From Nostoc sp. FACHB-110 (lineage in GTDB: Bacteria > Cyanobacteriota > Cyanobacteriia > Cyanobacteriales > Nostocaceae), in assembly GCF_014697425.1 (NCBI RefSeq), contig NZ_JACJRU010000003.1, positions 124,001 to 188,000 on the forward strand: 64,000 nucleotides of DNA. Direction: 5' to 3'. How positions within the stretch are numbered: position 1 is the stretch's first letter; every line of letters begins with the position of its first letter. Position numbers and translations under genes: made by a program. Below the pieces are notes generated by a model. That model worked only from the letters and a program-made list of their open reading frames with translations, was not told the origin of the DNA and searched no databases. Positions 27,002-35,105 of the stretch are shown here, piece after piece.

Positions 27002-29749
27002 TTAACTACCTCGCAGGGAAGCTAATAACTGACGGGCAAATATAGAAATAGCTTCGTATTTATCTGGATATTCCTGCATAGCTTTGGTACGTGCAGTTTG
27101 TTCGTGGGGGTTATTAGCAACTACAGCTAATTGTTCGTATCCTGGATAGTAACGGCAGAAGGTATAAATGCCGTTATCATCTAATAACCATTGGCTGTAT
27201 ACTCCTTCTTTGCGCGGGAAAAAGCTTTCGGAAGCGTTGCGCGAAATAATGTCGCGGGGATATTTCAAAATACTGACAAAGCTATCCACAGCAACAGGTT
27301 GAATACGACCGATTAATCGGGTTGACAAGTTTTGCAAAATTTTCGATGAGGCTCTAGATTTAGCAATGGTGTCGGGGTCTTGGGCAGAGAGAATGACTCT
27401 AATCCCGGCTTTAGCACCGTTAGCGCAAATTCTCCCGACTAAATCGGAAATTTGGTCGAATTCAAACAAAATTGGAGCTTCATCAATAAAGAAGATCGAA
27501 GCTGGACTACTCAACGCCCGGCGCAAGGCGGCAGAATAGGCACTTAAAGATAAAACAGCTGCGTCTTCGTTATCGGCAAGGTTCCGCAAGGCAAAGACTA
27601 AAAGTTGGGCATCGGTGGGAAAGCTTGATGGTGCTGAAATTGCTTGGCCAACGCGGCTGGAAAGCCAAAACCGCAATCGCAATTGTATTTGGCTAAGGGC
27701 ATCTTCAACTCGGCCACTGACCGAATCGAGGCGCAAATGTTCTGGCGAACAAAAGTAAAGGAAGTCTTTGAGTGTTGGGGTTTTTTCCCATTCGGGGCTG
27801 CCAAAACCGCCATTCATCGCCTGGCGATAGCGTTCTTGAATGCCTTCATCGGCAAAGAAGGCTCCTAAAGCCAAGTTGAGTAGAGAACGGACGGTTTGGG
27901 CAAGTAGTTGATTTTCCGTAGAGGAGCCTAATACCATTGTCATTAAGGCTGACTCTAAAAAGGCGACGTAATCAAGTAAACGATCGCGTTGTTCTTCTGT
28001 TGAGAGCGATCGCAAATCTGGCTGTTCAAATAAGTTATTCGATTGTTTGGAAATATCAAAATAAGCCCCGTTCCCCTCCATAAATTCGGTGTAGTCGGTG
28101 AAGGTAGATGTCCCGTCTGGTTTGGGGAAGTCTAGGGCAACAACGGGAATATTGTGTGCCAAGGCTTGAGTTAAAATTCCTGACACTAACACCGATTTAC
28201 CCGCACGGGTAGTAGCGAATAGTGCCAAGTTTTTGTGTTGATTAAACAAGTCTAAATGTAGCGGTGTACCGCCTTCTTCTGCGACTAACTCAAAGCCATA
28301 TTTATCTCCGGCTTTGGTCATTACTAAAGGCATTAATCCCGGTACTTCACTTGTTAAATAAAGTTGTCTGCGGTTAAATGGTTTAACTAATAATCCTTCC
28401 CAAACGATGGGTAAAGATTGCAGCCAAATTTTCCAAGCATATTCAGTTTCTCGAATTACCTGGGCTGGGCGTTGAAAACAGTTTTCGATATATCTGGTAG
28501 CTTCATCTAATTTTTCTGGTGAGGGACGATGCACAAAAATAGCAATTCCTGTGTAAATCGGGACGGCTCCTTCGTACAATTGTTCTTGGGCTGCTACCGA
28601 TTTTTTCAATTTTAATTGAGCATTAACGTCAATTGTTTTACTTTTTTCTTGTGCTAGTAGTGCTGAGACATTTGATTGTTTCAATACTCGTTGCAAAGTC
28701 GTTTTAACTATCGCCGGGTTCGCTGCTGTTAACTGACAAAAAATTTCTGTATCAACTACTGTTTCTCTGGCTAGCAGTTCCCATAAATACCGCAGTTGGG
28801 CAAATTTATTCGGCCAACCACCTGGTTTTTCCAGAAAAGACATCGCCCCAATGTAATGATTATTAATATTTACCCAGCGGCGATCGGCACAAGGTACACT
28901 CGATTCCATCAGCAAAGTTGTGCTGTGGATGTTTTCTACCAGCAATTTGCTACTAGCTAAATCAGAATTAACTAGTTCGTGGAGTCCGGTTTCATCGAAT
29001 GTGAGTAATTGGGGAATTTCTATGGGGGTTGTCTCATTAAATCTCAACCAGACTTCTTCCCAAAGTTCTTCAGCATTTAAAGGCTTAATATCTAACCCCA
29101 TTTTGTTAGATAATAACTGTTCCCAACGGCAAAAACCCTGTTGGTATGCGTTAGAAATCACAGTTTCGATGCGGTGATTTTCAACTTCTTCTAGTTCGCC
29201 TTTAAATTTTAACCACCAAGATTCTGTCCTTGCCAAGATTTTTTCAATCCAATCATCGGCATGGGTAGCATTAGGCTCAATAGTATAAGTTGCATAAATT
29301 CTTAAAAATTTGGGCTTACGAATACCAGAAGCAGTCAATTCTCTGATTCTGGCGCGTTCTGCCATAACTAAATATTTAATATCCCGCGATGGCGACTTTT
29401 TGATTAAGTCGCCTAGTTCTTGTTGACGCTGTTTATCAGAACTAAAAGACCCCATGTGCAAGGTCATTCTTTCGCCTTCAGGGATATCTTTTAACCCAGA
29501 TTCAATGTTATTAAAAATAGTATTAATTTGTTCTGTTCTTAATGTGGTATGAATACCTCTACACTCGAAACCAAAGACAAAACAAAATCTATCTTTTTGA
29601 GTGCCTTTAGTTAAAATATAAGCGCCAACATCACGCCCGTCCACTGCGATGCGTAGCATTGTCGCTAAGTGTAAAGCATCTTCAAATGGCGTTAATCTAC
29701 TTTCGTTTCCTGGCGTACCGATGCTTTTCTTTCCGATTTTTTGCTTCAT
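27002..29749 (-). CDS. VirB4/TraC-like type IV secretion ATPase
   Basis: This 915-aa ATPase has a variant Walker A, ATTRAGKS (residues 512-519, with Ala in place of the first Gly) and a Walker B, SIFFIDE (751-757). A downstream VILSAQDP motif (785-792) is typical of VirB4/TraC/HerA-type motors. The N-terminal half (1-460) is the family's non-catalytic domain. It is the energy source of type IV secretion systems and usually sits at the inner membrane. Its first 53 bases overlap the 3' end of the VirB3-like gene. No second ATPase (VirB11 or VirD4) is nearby. This is the most certain member of the operon. Confidence 0.88.
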   Translation of the reverse strand: MKQKIGKKSIGTPGNESRLTPFEDALHLATMLRIAVDGRDVGAYILTKGTQKDRFCFVFGFECRGIHTTLRTEQINTIFNNIESGLKDIPEGERMTLHMGSFSSDKQRQQELGDLIKKSPSRDIKYLVMAERARIRELTASGIRKPKFLRIYATYTIEPNATHADDWIEKILARTESWWLKFKGELEEVENHRIETVISNAYQQGFCRWEQLLSNKMGLDIKPLNAEELWEEVWLRFNETTPIEIPQLLTFDETGLHELVNSDLASSKLLVENIHSTTLLMESSVPCADRRWVNINNHYIGAMSFLEKPGGWPNKFAQLRYLWELLARETVVDTEIFCQLTAANPAIVKTTLQRVLKQSNVSALLAQEKSKTIDVNAQLKLKKSVAAQEQLYEGAVPIYTGIAIFVHRPSPEKLDEATRYIENCFQRPAQVIRETEYAWKIWLQSLPIVWEGLLVKPFNRRQLYLTSEVPGLMPLVMTKAGDKYGFELVAEEGGTPLHLDLFNQHKNLALFATTRAGKSVLVSGILTQALAHNIPVVALDFPKPDGTSTFTDYTEFMEGNGAYFDISKQSNNLFEQPDLRSLSTEEQRDRLLDYVAFLESALMTMVLGSSTENQLLAQTVRSLLNLALGAFFADEGIQERYRQAMNGGFGSPEWEKTPTLKDFLYFCSPEHLRLDSVSGRVEDALSQIQLRLRFWLSSRVGQAISAPSSFPTDAQLLVFALRNLADNEDAAVLSLSAYSAALRRALSSPASIFFIDEAPILFEFDQISDLVGRICANGAKAGIRVILSAQDPDTIAKSRASSKILQNLSTRLIGRIQPVAVDSFVSILKYPRDIISRNASESFFPRKEGVYSQWLLDDNGIYTFCRYYPGYEQLAVVANNPHEQTARTKAMQEYPDKYEAISIFARQLLASLRGS

Positions 29750-30074
29750 GATTTATTTCCAGCAAGCTTTGATAACGAGCAAAGCCTCTAGTCCAAGTGG
29801 GAACTCCGATAAATTTACTTAAAAAACGCCAACTCCTACCACCAGATAATATCCACCAAGTTGCAATTCCCCAACCTGCTATTAAGATAGTCCACAACCA
29901 TTTTTGAAAATCATCGGCAAATAAACCGCCAAACACCCCGTTAATCACAAAATATGAGGTTAGGGCAATGACTAACCAAGGAAAAATTTGGTCAGCAGGA
30001 ACTGGCCCTAATGACGGTTGTGTGCCTAAAATTTGATTGACTGGACGAAAATCTTGCTCTCGTTCTTCAGACAT
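29697..30074 (-). CDS. VirB3-like small membrane protein
   Basis: The 125-aa product has two adjacent hydrophobic helices (FPWLVIALTSYFVINGVFGG and WLWTILIAGWGIATWWILSG, about 31-80) followed by a basic C-terminal tail (NHEAKNRKEKHRYARKRK). VirB3/TraL proteins have this size and topology and are encoded directly before virB4, as here. The 53-base overlap with the VirB4-like gene suggests tight co-expression. Sequence identity to known VirB3 cannot be judged by eye. Confidence 0.55.
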   Translation of the reverse strand: MSEEREQDFRPVNQILGTQPSLGPVPADQIFPWLVIALTSYFVINGVFGGLFADDFQKWLWTILIAGWGIATWWILSGGRSWRFLSKFIGVPTWTRGFARYQSLLEINHEAKNRKEKHRYARKRK

Positions 30075-30091
30075 ACAATCAATTTAACTAA

Positions 30092-30712
30092 TTACTGCCC
30101 GCCATTACCAATCACAAAGCCTGTGAGAACATCCGCAATAGTTACAGCTAAAACAACTAACAAAGGTGTTCTGGCTATACTTTGCCAATCTTCATCTTTA
30201 CGTACTGCATTAATTACCCCAATCAAAGAAACTGCAATATAAAGCAAGTAAATGCCGCGCAAGACATTAAATATTAAACTAACTGCTGTTTGTGTACCAG
30301 CAGTGTTACTATTTGCACCTTGGGAGAGGTTATTTTTGAAAAAGTCTTCGGCTCTTTTAAAAAATTGTGCCTGGGCAGGGGTAGCGAGATAATCGAGCCA
30401 AAATAAACTCAATATCACCACGGGAGCCAATATTTGAAAAGCTATCCGCCAACGTTGAGGAATGTTGACTTGTTGCCCGATTTGATGAACAACTACAGCA
30501 ATTAAACTGCCAAATACTAAACAAAAAAGTAAGACAGGACTTTTGAGGCTGATGACACTCAAAAATACGGCACAAGCCAGTAAAAACGGCACTGATTCTA
30601 TTAATTTATTAGCCCAGAATTCAAATATATTTTTTGGTTTTTGGGATGATTTTTCGGCGGGATGATTGTCAATTTTACGAATGATGCTTGCGCGATAACC
30701 CTGTCTAGACAT
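30092..30712 (-). CDS. VirB2/TrbC-like pilin precursor with extra N-terminal membrane domain
   Basis: This 206-aa protein contains a signal-peptidase-type site, PAQA-QFF, after residue 115. The part beyond it is about 91 aa with two hydrophobic helices (TAVSLIFNVLRGIYLLYIAV and LLVVLAVTIADVLTGFVIG) around a short charged loop (RKDEDW), the plan of VirB2/TrbC pilins. Before the site is an unusual 115-residue leader with about three membrane segments (FLLACAVFLSVISL, VLLFCLVFGSLIAVVVH, ILAPVVILSLFWLDYLA). It is the first gene of the operon; a sigma-70-like promoter lies about 70 bases upstream. Pilin function is inferred. Confidence 0.6.
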   Translation of the reverse strand: MSRQGYRASIIRKIDNHPAEKSSQKPKNIFEFWANKLIESVPFLLACAVFLSVISLKSPVLLFCLVFGSLIAVVVHQIGQQVNIPQRWRIAFQILAPVVILSLFWLDYLATPAQAQFFKRAEDFFKNNLSQGANSNTAGTQTAVSLIFNVLRGIYLLYIAVSLIGVINAVRKDEDWQSIARTPLLVVLAVTIADVLTGFVIGNGGQ

Positions 30713-30787
30713 CTGTCAGGTTCCTTAGTTTTTTCTCAAAAAATTTAGTTTTACTTTTGGAAGAGTCTGGTAATTCTCAGCCAAATA

Positions 30788-30817
30788 ATTATTCATTTAA
30801 TAATAATTATGTGTCAA
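30788..30817 (-). promoter_or_regulatory. Sigma-70-like promoter of the type IV secretion-like operon
   Basis: On the minus strand a perfect -35 TTGACA (30817-30812) is followed after 18 bases by AATAAT (30793-30788), one base from TATAAT. Transcription would start near 30781, giving a leader of about 70 bases before the VirB2-like ATG at 30712. Confidence 0.5.
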
Positions 30818-31124
30818 AAGTATATTATGTATTCATTTTGTTATGAATTATTAAGACTTGGTTAATCAATTCTTAACTTTGAGTTAACTCATGAGTATTC
30901 TAGAATCTCCGCTCAAGTTTTTCATGACAAAACTGATTTTTAACTTCATCTATTGCTCCTGAATTGCCCAGATCACAACTGTTAACTTCGACTGTAGTTA
31001 TTAACAACAAAATTTGTAACATTATATATGTCCTTGCTGTTGAGATAACTGCGAGATAGGCTAAAAGTTTTTTGAGGCATCTGCATTGCGCCCGGATCAC
31101 CTAGGTTTGTACTGCACTAGAAAA

Positions 31125-31394
31125 CTAGTGTAATTGTGCAACAGTTGTCAATGAGGATAGTAGATGTTTTTTATTGGGTTGACAGCTAATTTTTATACAT
31201 TGCTCGCCTAAATTCTCTGGTTGATTGTCAGATAACCTATGCATAGTTACTATGTGGTTATGCTTGATTTGAAGAATCAATGAGGGAATTTTCTCATCGG
31301 TGAGCGATCGCAATTGATACTGGTTTAAATTATCAGTAAGGAAGCTCTGCTCTACGTGATTACCCGCAATTTTATTGAGGTTGATGTGGAGCAT
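31125..31394 (-). CDS. Doubtful small ORF, 89 aa
   Basis: An ATG at 31394 (MLHINLNK) opens an 89-aa frame with a HIP1-like site inside. It has no membrane helix, signal or motif I know, and no clear ribosome-binding site. The amino-acid composition is protein-like, but it may be a chance frame in a long intergenic region. Confidence 0.2.
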   Translation of the reverse strand: MLHINLNKIAGNHVEQSFLTDNLNQYQLRSLTDEKIPSLILQIKHNHIVTMHRLSDNQPENLGEQCIKISCQPNKKHLLSSLTTVAQLH

Positions 31395-31754
31395 TTGCAC
31401 GTTTTTTTTAAATAACCCTGATTAGTCAGTAATTTCGTCAAGTCTAGCACAATTGCGACTATATTTTTTATACGAAAAGAATAAACAAATTACTCTTTAC
31501 TGCATCAAAAAGTTGATGAACCTGATCTGTCAATTTAAGACTACACTCAGGCATAGCATAGTTGTAATCGGGAAATACACGGTGAATCAGCAGGTGTAAT
31601 TTTGAGTGTTTTGAGTAAATTACTGAACCTATGCACACTTATCCGTAGATAGCCGGAGAACAATACACAGATGATGAAAGGTAGGCAAAATCGGGGTGGT
31701 AGACTAAGTAATTAAGACTATGGTCACTGATTGAGCAAGGCAATTCGCAATTCG

Positions 31755-31778
31755 CGGCGGACGCTGCGCTAACGCAAT
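31755..31778. repeat. Dispersed repeat, copy 2 (GACGCTRCGCKAAC core)
   Basis: GGCGGACGCTGCGCTAACGC shares the core GACGCTRCGCKAAC with the element at 21061-21092. It is flanked by AATTCGC/GCAATT, which makes a partly palindromic unit. Short elements of this kind are scattered through Nostocales genomes. Confidence 0.5.
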
Positions 31779-31946
31779 TAAGAAAACCTAATTAATCAAG
31801 GCTTTGGAGGTTTAAATCTGTTTGATTATTTTAGGGAATTGGTGTCACAAGTCAGAATTTCACAGCAATTAAATTGTGATTAAATTTAAATCTTTCCTGG
31901 TTAATTTTTAGTTCCATCCAAATTTTCTTAGCTGGGTGATAGATGG

Positions 31947-32483
31947 ATGAATAGTAATGCACGTTTACAAACAGTTTTAGCAGACACATCTATTGGTACT
32001 GTACTACCAGCGATCGCGCAACTCAATCTCCCCAACTGGTGGCTGGCTGGGGGTGCAGTGCGGAATAGCGTTTGGCGTGCCTTATTTGGCGAAACTTGCT
32101 CTTTAGTGATTAAAGATTTTGATATTGCCTTTTTTGACCTCAATGGAGACCGTAACCAAGAATTGACAGCGAAAGCGCAACTCACAGACAAATTTCCTGA
32201 CCAGCTATTTGATGTCAAAAACCAAGCGAGTTTTGCTCGATGGCGGCCTGGTAAGCGCCCTTACGCTAGTACAGAGGATGGTGTACAAGATTGGTTGCAC
32301 ACAGCAACAGCTGTTGGTGTGAGGCTAAACCCCCAAGGAGAATGGGAATTTTTTACACCTTATGGTTTAGATGATTTGTTTGCTGGGATAATTCGACCTA
32401 CACCAGCACACATAGATAATCCCGATGCTCATAATAAGGCAAAAGATTTTTTAGCAAAATGCTCTTGTTTAAGGTTGGTATAA
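31947..32483 (+). CDS. Nucleotidyltransferase-fold protein (NTP_transf_6/DUF925-like)
   Basis: The 178-aa product carries the features of the bacterial nucleotidyltransferase family once called DUF925. These are NWWLAGGAVRNSVWRALFGE with the GG-x-R-N helix, the acidic pair IKDFDIAFFD, DVKNQASFARW and the late PYGLDDLFAGIIRPTPAH. The family is predicted to bind metal and nucleotide through the DxD pair; its real substrate is not known. It is monocistronic and the start ATG at 31947 follows a short AT-rich leader. Confidence 0.8.
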   Translation: MNSNARLQTVLADTSIGTVLPAIAQLNLPNWWLAGGAVRNSVWRALFGETCSLVIKDFDIAFFDLNGDRNQELTAKAQLTDKFPDQLFDVKNQASFARWRPGKRPYASTEDGVQDWLHTATAVGVRLNPQGEWEFFTPYGLDDLFAGIIRPTPAHIDNPDAHNKAKDFLAKCSCLRLV

Positions 32484-33000
32484 GTTGAGGTTAATTTTTA
32501 ATCGTATTGAAAAATATTTGATTTTTGAGTTTTTGATTAATTAAATTGATTGTTATTTTAATGAACTCATAATCAAATCATTGCTGAATCTTTACTTGCA
32601 TACCATAATCTAATTGCGTCAACACTAATTAACGGCTATTAATTATCTCCAGCTTGTAGGTGTGTAAATTACATATAGGCTGCTAGTAGCGAAGGACATA
32701 GACTAGTAGCCACAATTGCTTATTAAATAAGCGTTTTTGGCATCTCTATCACTTAATTGTTGATAGCAAATTTATCTAGTGCGACCTACTTGAAGAATGT
32801 AAATACCGCAGTGCAACTTGGCAATTAAGGTTGATTAGCACTTTTCTAACTAGCCTTAATATTAGCAAAATTTTATATTGTTTGCATTGAGATTCACTAT
32901 ACATTCTTGAGGGTAAAGCAAAAACTTCTATGGCGAGTTTTTGCTGAATTTAGCGTGGTTAAAGTGTTGAACTTTTAACTTTTAATTAAAGGAGTTTGAC
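32484..33000. other. Intergenic region before the PstS-like gene
   Basis: These 517 AT-rich bases contain one imperfect hairpin (GGCTGCTAGT at 32678-32687 with ACTAGTAGCC at 32702-32711). A TTTTAACTTTTAATTAAA run lies just before the ribosome-binding site and is only vaguely like a Pho box. I found no ORF, tRNA or clear terminator. Confidence 0.4.
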
Positions 33001-34320
33001 GTGGCTTTTAATCTTCAGCGTCACTTAAATTCTTTGACGAGTTCTATATCTGTAGTTGCCATCGCCGCTGGTTTAACCTTGGCTCAAGCTACTACACAAA
33101 AATCTCTCGCTCAAGTAACTTCCATCAACGGTGCAGGTTCCTCCTTTGCAGCTCCTTTATATGTAGGTGTTCCTGCTGGCTTACCTGCATTTGCTCCTAA
33201 AGGCTCATGGTTCAATACTTACGGTGTTGGTAATCCTAGCAGCTTAAATCCTCCCGGCCCCATCAACTCAACTGTCACATTCCGATATGCAGCAGTTGGT
33301 AGCGGTAGAGGCGTAACTGCTTTCTTAACTCAAACCCCACCACCTGGTACTACTACCATCCCTGCGCCTGTTTCTTTTGGTGCTACTGATGATCCTTTAA
33401 TAGGTACAGAAGTAGTTACAGGTGGCCCCAATGGTGGCCCATTCATCCAAGTACCTGTCGCTGGTGGTGCAATCACCCTAGCTTACAATTCCACTGGCTT
33501 AACTGTACCCGCAGCAGGAATTAGACTTTCACAAAGCACTTACTGTGCAATTCTCAATGGCAACATCACAAACTGGAACGATAGCAGAATCAGAAACGAT
33601 AACGGTGGTGTGGTCATTGCTGCCAACCAGCCTTTGAACGTTGTCCGTCGGGAAGATTCTAGTGGCAGTACTTTTGCATTAAGCAACCATCTTAATACCA
33701 TCTGCCAATCTCCTACTGTTCCTGCTGCTTCTGTCTGGACTCGGGGAGTTGGCCCTAACAGTGCGCCTTTACCTGCGTGTCCACCCACACCGGCTAACAC
33801 AGTCTGCTGGCCAACTCGCTTCCTCAAAGCCTCAGGAGGAGGTGCTGTAGCTGACTTGATTAACGCTACCCCTGGTACTATCGGTTATGTTGATAGTGCT
33901 ACCCGCTTATCTAAGAATCTGCCTGCGGCTGTGTTAAGAAATCGTTCCGGTCAATACGTTAGCCCTTCACCCGCTTCAATTACAGCCGCTTTCACTGGTG
34001 TAGTTGATACAGATTCTTCTGATCGAAGAATTAAAATCGAAGTCACAAATCCCACTGCTACCACTGCTTATCCCATCGTCACGGCAACATATCTGTTGTT
34101 TTATGACAGATATGCAAACGTGAGTGTAGCTAATGGAATTAAAGGCTTTATTCGCTGGGCGGTAGGAGTACCACCTGTACCTGCAACTCCTAGCCCCAAC
34201 ACTATAGCTACAGCTAGAGGATACGCACCTCTGCCCGATAGCATCAAGACTAGAGTTGTCGATGTTGTTGGACGTTGCGTGGATACTGTTGTAGATCCAG
34301 CCGCAGCCTGCGTGCCTTAG
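33001..34320 (+). CDS. PstS-like secreted substrate-binding protein
   Basis: The 439-aa protein starts with GTG, 7 bases after AAAGGAG. A signal peptide ends near SLAQV (about residue 37). The ligand-site motifs of PstS proteins are recognisable: INGAGSSFAAPLY, GATDDPLIG, AYNSTGLTV, NITNWNDSRI, RREDSSGSTFALSNHL and TPGTIGYVD. No PstC, PstA or PstB gene adjoins, so it may feed a distant transporter or act as an extracellular phosphate- or ligand-binding protein. It is larger than a typical PstS (about 340 aa), with Pro-rich inserts and four Cys residues in two regions. Confidence 0.8.
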   Translation: MAFNLQRHLNSLTSSISVVAIAAGLTLAQATTQKSLAQVTSINGAGSSFAAPLYVGVPAGLPAFAPKGSWFNTYGVGNPSSLNPPGPINSTVTFRYAAVGSGRGVTAFLTQTPPPGTTTIPAPVSFGATDDPLIGTEVVTGGPNGGPFIQVPVAGGAITLAYNSTGLTVPAAGIRLSQSTYCAILNGNITNWNDSRIRNDNGGVVIAANQPLNVVRREDSSGSTFALSNHLNTICQSPTVPAASVWTRGVGPNSAPLPACPPTPANTVCWPTRFLKASGGGAVADLINATPGTIGYVDSATRLSKNLPAAVLRNRSGQYVSPSPASITAAFTGVVDTDSSDRRIKIEVTNPTATTAYPIVTATYLLFYDRYANVSVANGIKGFIRWAVGVPPVPATPSPNTIATARGYAPLPDSIKTRVVDVVGRCVDTVVDPAAACVP

Positions 34321-34331
34321 GTTGAATAAAT

Positions 34332-34379
34332 AGGACTTACGCGTGAAAAAGGTGAATTGACTTAGCAGGCGTAAGTCCT
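34332..34379. repeat. Inverted repeat with AGGACTTACGC ends
   Basis: Perfect 11-base arms AGGACTTACGC (34332-34342) and GCGTAAGTCCT (34369-34379) enclose 26 bases, immediately after the PstS-like stop. Elements ending in this sequence recur in Nostoc genomes as small mobile-element remnants. It can also fold as a hairpin and act as a terminator, although no T-run follows. Confidence 0.6.
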
Positions 34380-34465
34380 GTTAATAGCAATCAAAAAATG
34401 ATCAGAGTGGCTTGCCAAAACATTGAAAGTACTAATGTTTACTTTGTGATTATTTATTTACCATC

Positions 34466-35026
34466 ATGAAAAGTTTTATGCTGAAATTAACCCCAAACTG
34501 GCAGTTTACTATTGTGAGTTTAATAGTAGGTTTAGCTAATATTGGTTTACCTTCTATGGCACAAGCCGCACAGTTATGGAATTTTCAATATTCTGGAAAT
34601 AGTTCTGTACCAGTAGTAGCTAGTGGAACTTTAATTACTAGTGATTTAGATCCAATCAATAATACTTATACAATTACCAGCATTACTGGCACAAGAACAG
34701 TTGGTGACGTTACCCAACAAATTGTCGGTTTGCTTCCAGCGTTTGAATTTGGTGGTAGCGATAATTTGTTATATGCTGGCGAGCCTTTGCTGAGTATCAG
34801 TGGCTTTTCGTACAAAGTAGAAGGTGATGAGTCTGTGAATTTGTACTCAAATTCTACTTTGGGTTTCCCTGGATATTCGGAGCAGGATTCTCAAGGGAGA
34901 TATGGAATAGATTTTAGTTTTGCAGCGACTAGAGTTGTCGTACCTGAACCCTTAAGTGTTGGTGGTATAGTTGTTGTCGGTGCGATCGCATTGTCGATGA
35001 ATCGTAAACGCAAATACTCAATATAA
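34466..35026 (+). CDS. PEP-CTERM-anchored exported protein
   Basis: This 186-aa protein has a signal peptide (ending SMAQA-AQLW, about residue 34) and a beta-rich middle. Its C-terminal sorting signal reads VPEPLSVGG, then a hydrophobic helix (IVVVGAIALSM) and the basic end NRKRK. PEP-CTERM tails are cut by exosortases and direct proteins to the cell surface or extracellular matrix. The ligand or structural role of the middle part is unknown. It lies 145 bases after the PstS-like gene, with an inverted repeat between them. Confidence 0.85.
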   Translation: MKSFMLKLTPNWQFTIVSLIVGLANIGLPSMAQAAQLWNFQYSGNSSVPVVASGTLITSDLDPINNTYTITSITGTRTVGDVTQQIVGLLPAFEFGGSDNLLYAGEPLLSISGFSYKVEGDESVNLYSNSTLGFPGYSEQDSQGRYGIDFSFAATRVVVPEPLSVGGIVVVGAIALSMNRKRKYSI

Positions 35027-35048
35027 ACCAAGATTGTCTGTTAAAAAT

Positions 35049-35085
35049 GGGTGTAGGGATGAATGGGTTTTCAAGACCTACACCC
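35049..35085 (-). terminator. Terminator of the GntR gene (between convergent genes)
   Basis: Arms GGGTGTAGG (35049-35057) and CCTACACCC (35077-35085) form a 9-bp stem. On the minus strand the stem is followed by ATTTTTAAC, a T5 run. It lies 20 bases past the stop of the GntR gene and 22 past that of the PEP-CTERM gene. Confidence 0.6.
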
Positions 35086-35105
35086 CTACACCCTTCCCCA
35101 AAGCT

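Larger units (their letters stand above)
30713..31946. other. Long region with little coding evidence upstream of the secretion operon
   Basis: These 1,234 bases hold a likely promoter (30788-30817), a small hairpin (CACTAG-AAAA-CTAGTG at 31115-31130), one dispersed repeat (31755-31778) and one doubtful short ORF (31125-31394). I see no tRNA or conserved RNA. The region is AT-rich. Confidence 0.45.

Noticed and set aside
21198..30712. Integrative conjugative element
   Set aside because: No relaxase, VirD4, integrase, tRNA attachment site or direct repeats were found in the window. The operon looks like a chromosomal machine, although a decayed element cannot be excluded.
30900..31100. 66-aa minus-strand ORF upstream of the secretion operon
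   Set aside because: It has no ribosome-binding site, motif or protein-like pattern; it is probably chance.
32950..33000. Pho box before the PstS-like gene
   Set aside because: TTTTAAC/TTTTAAT words occur, but the three 8-base repeats with 3-base spacing of a cyanobacterial Pho box are not present.
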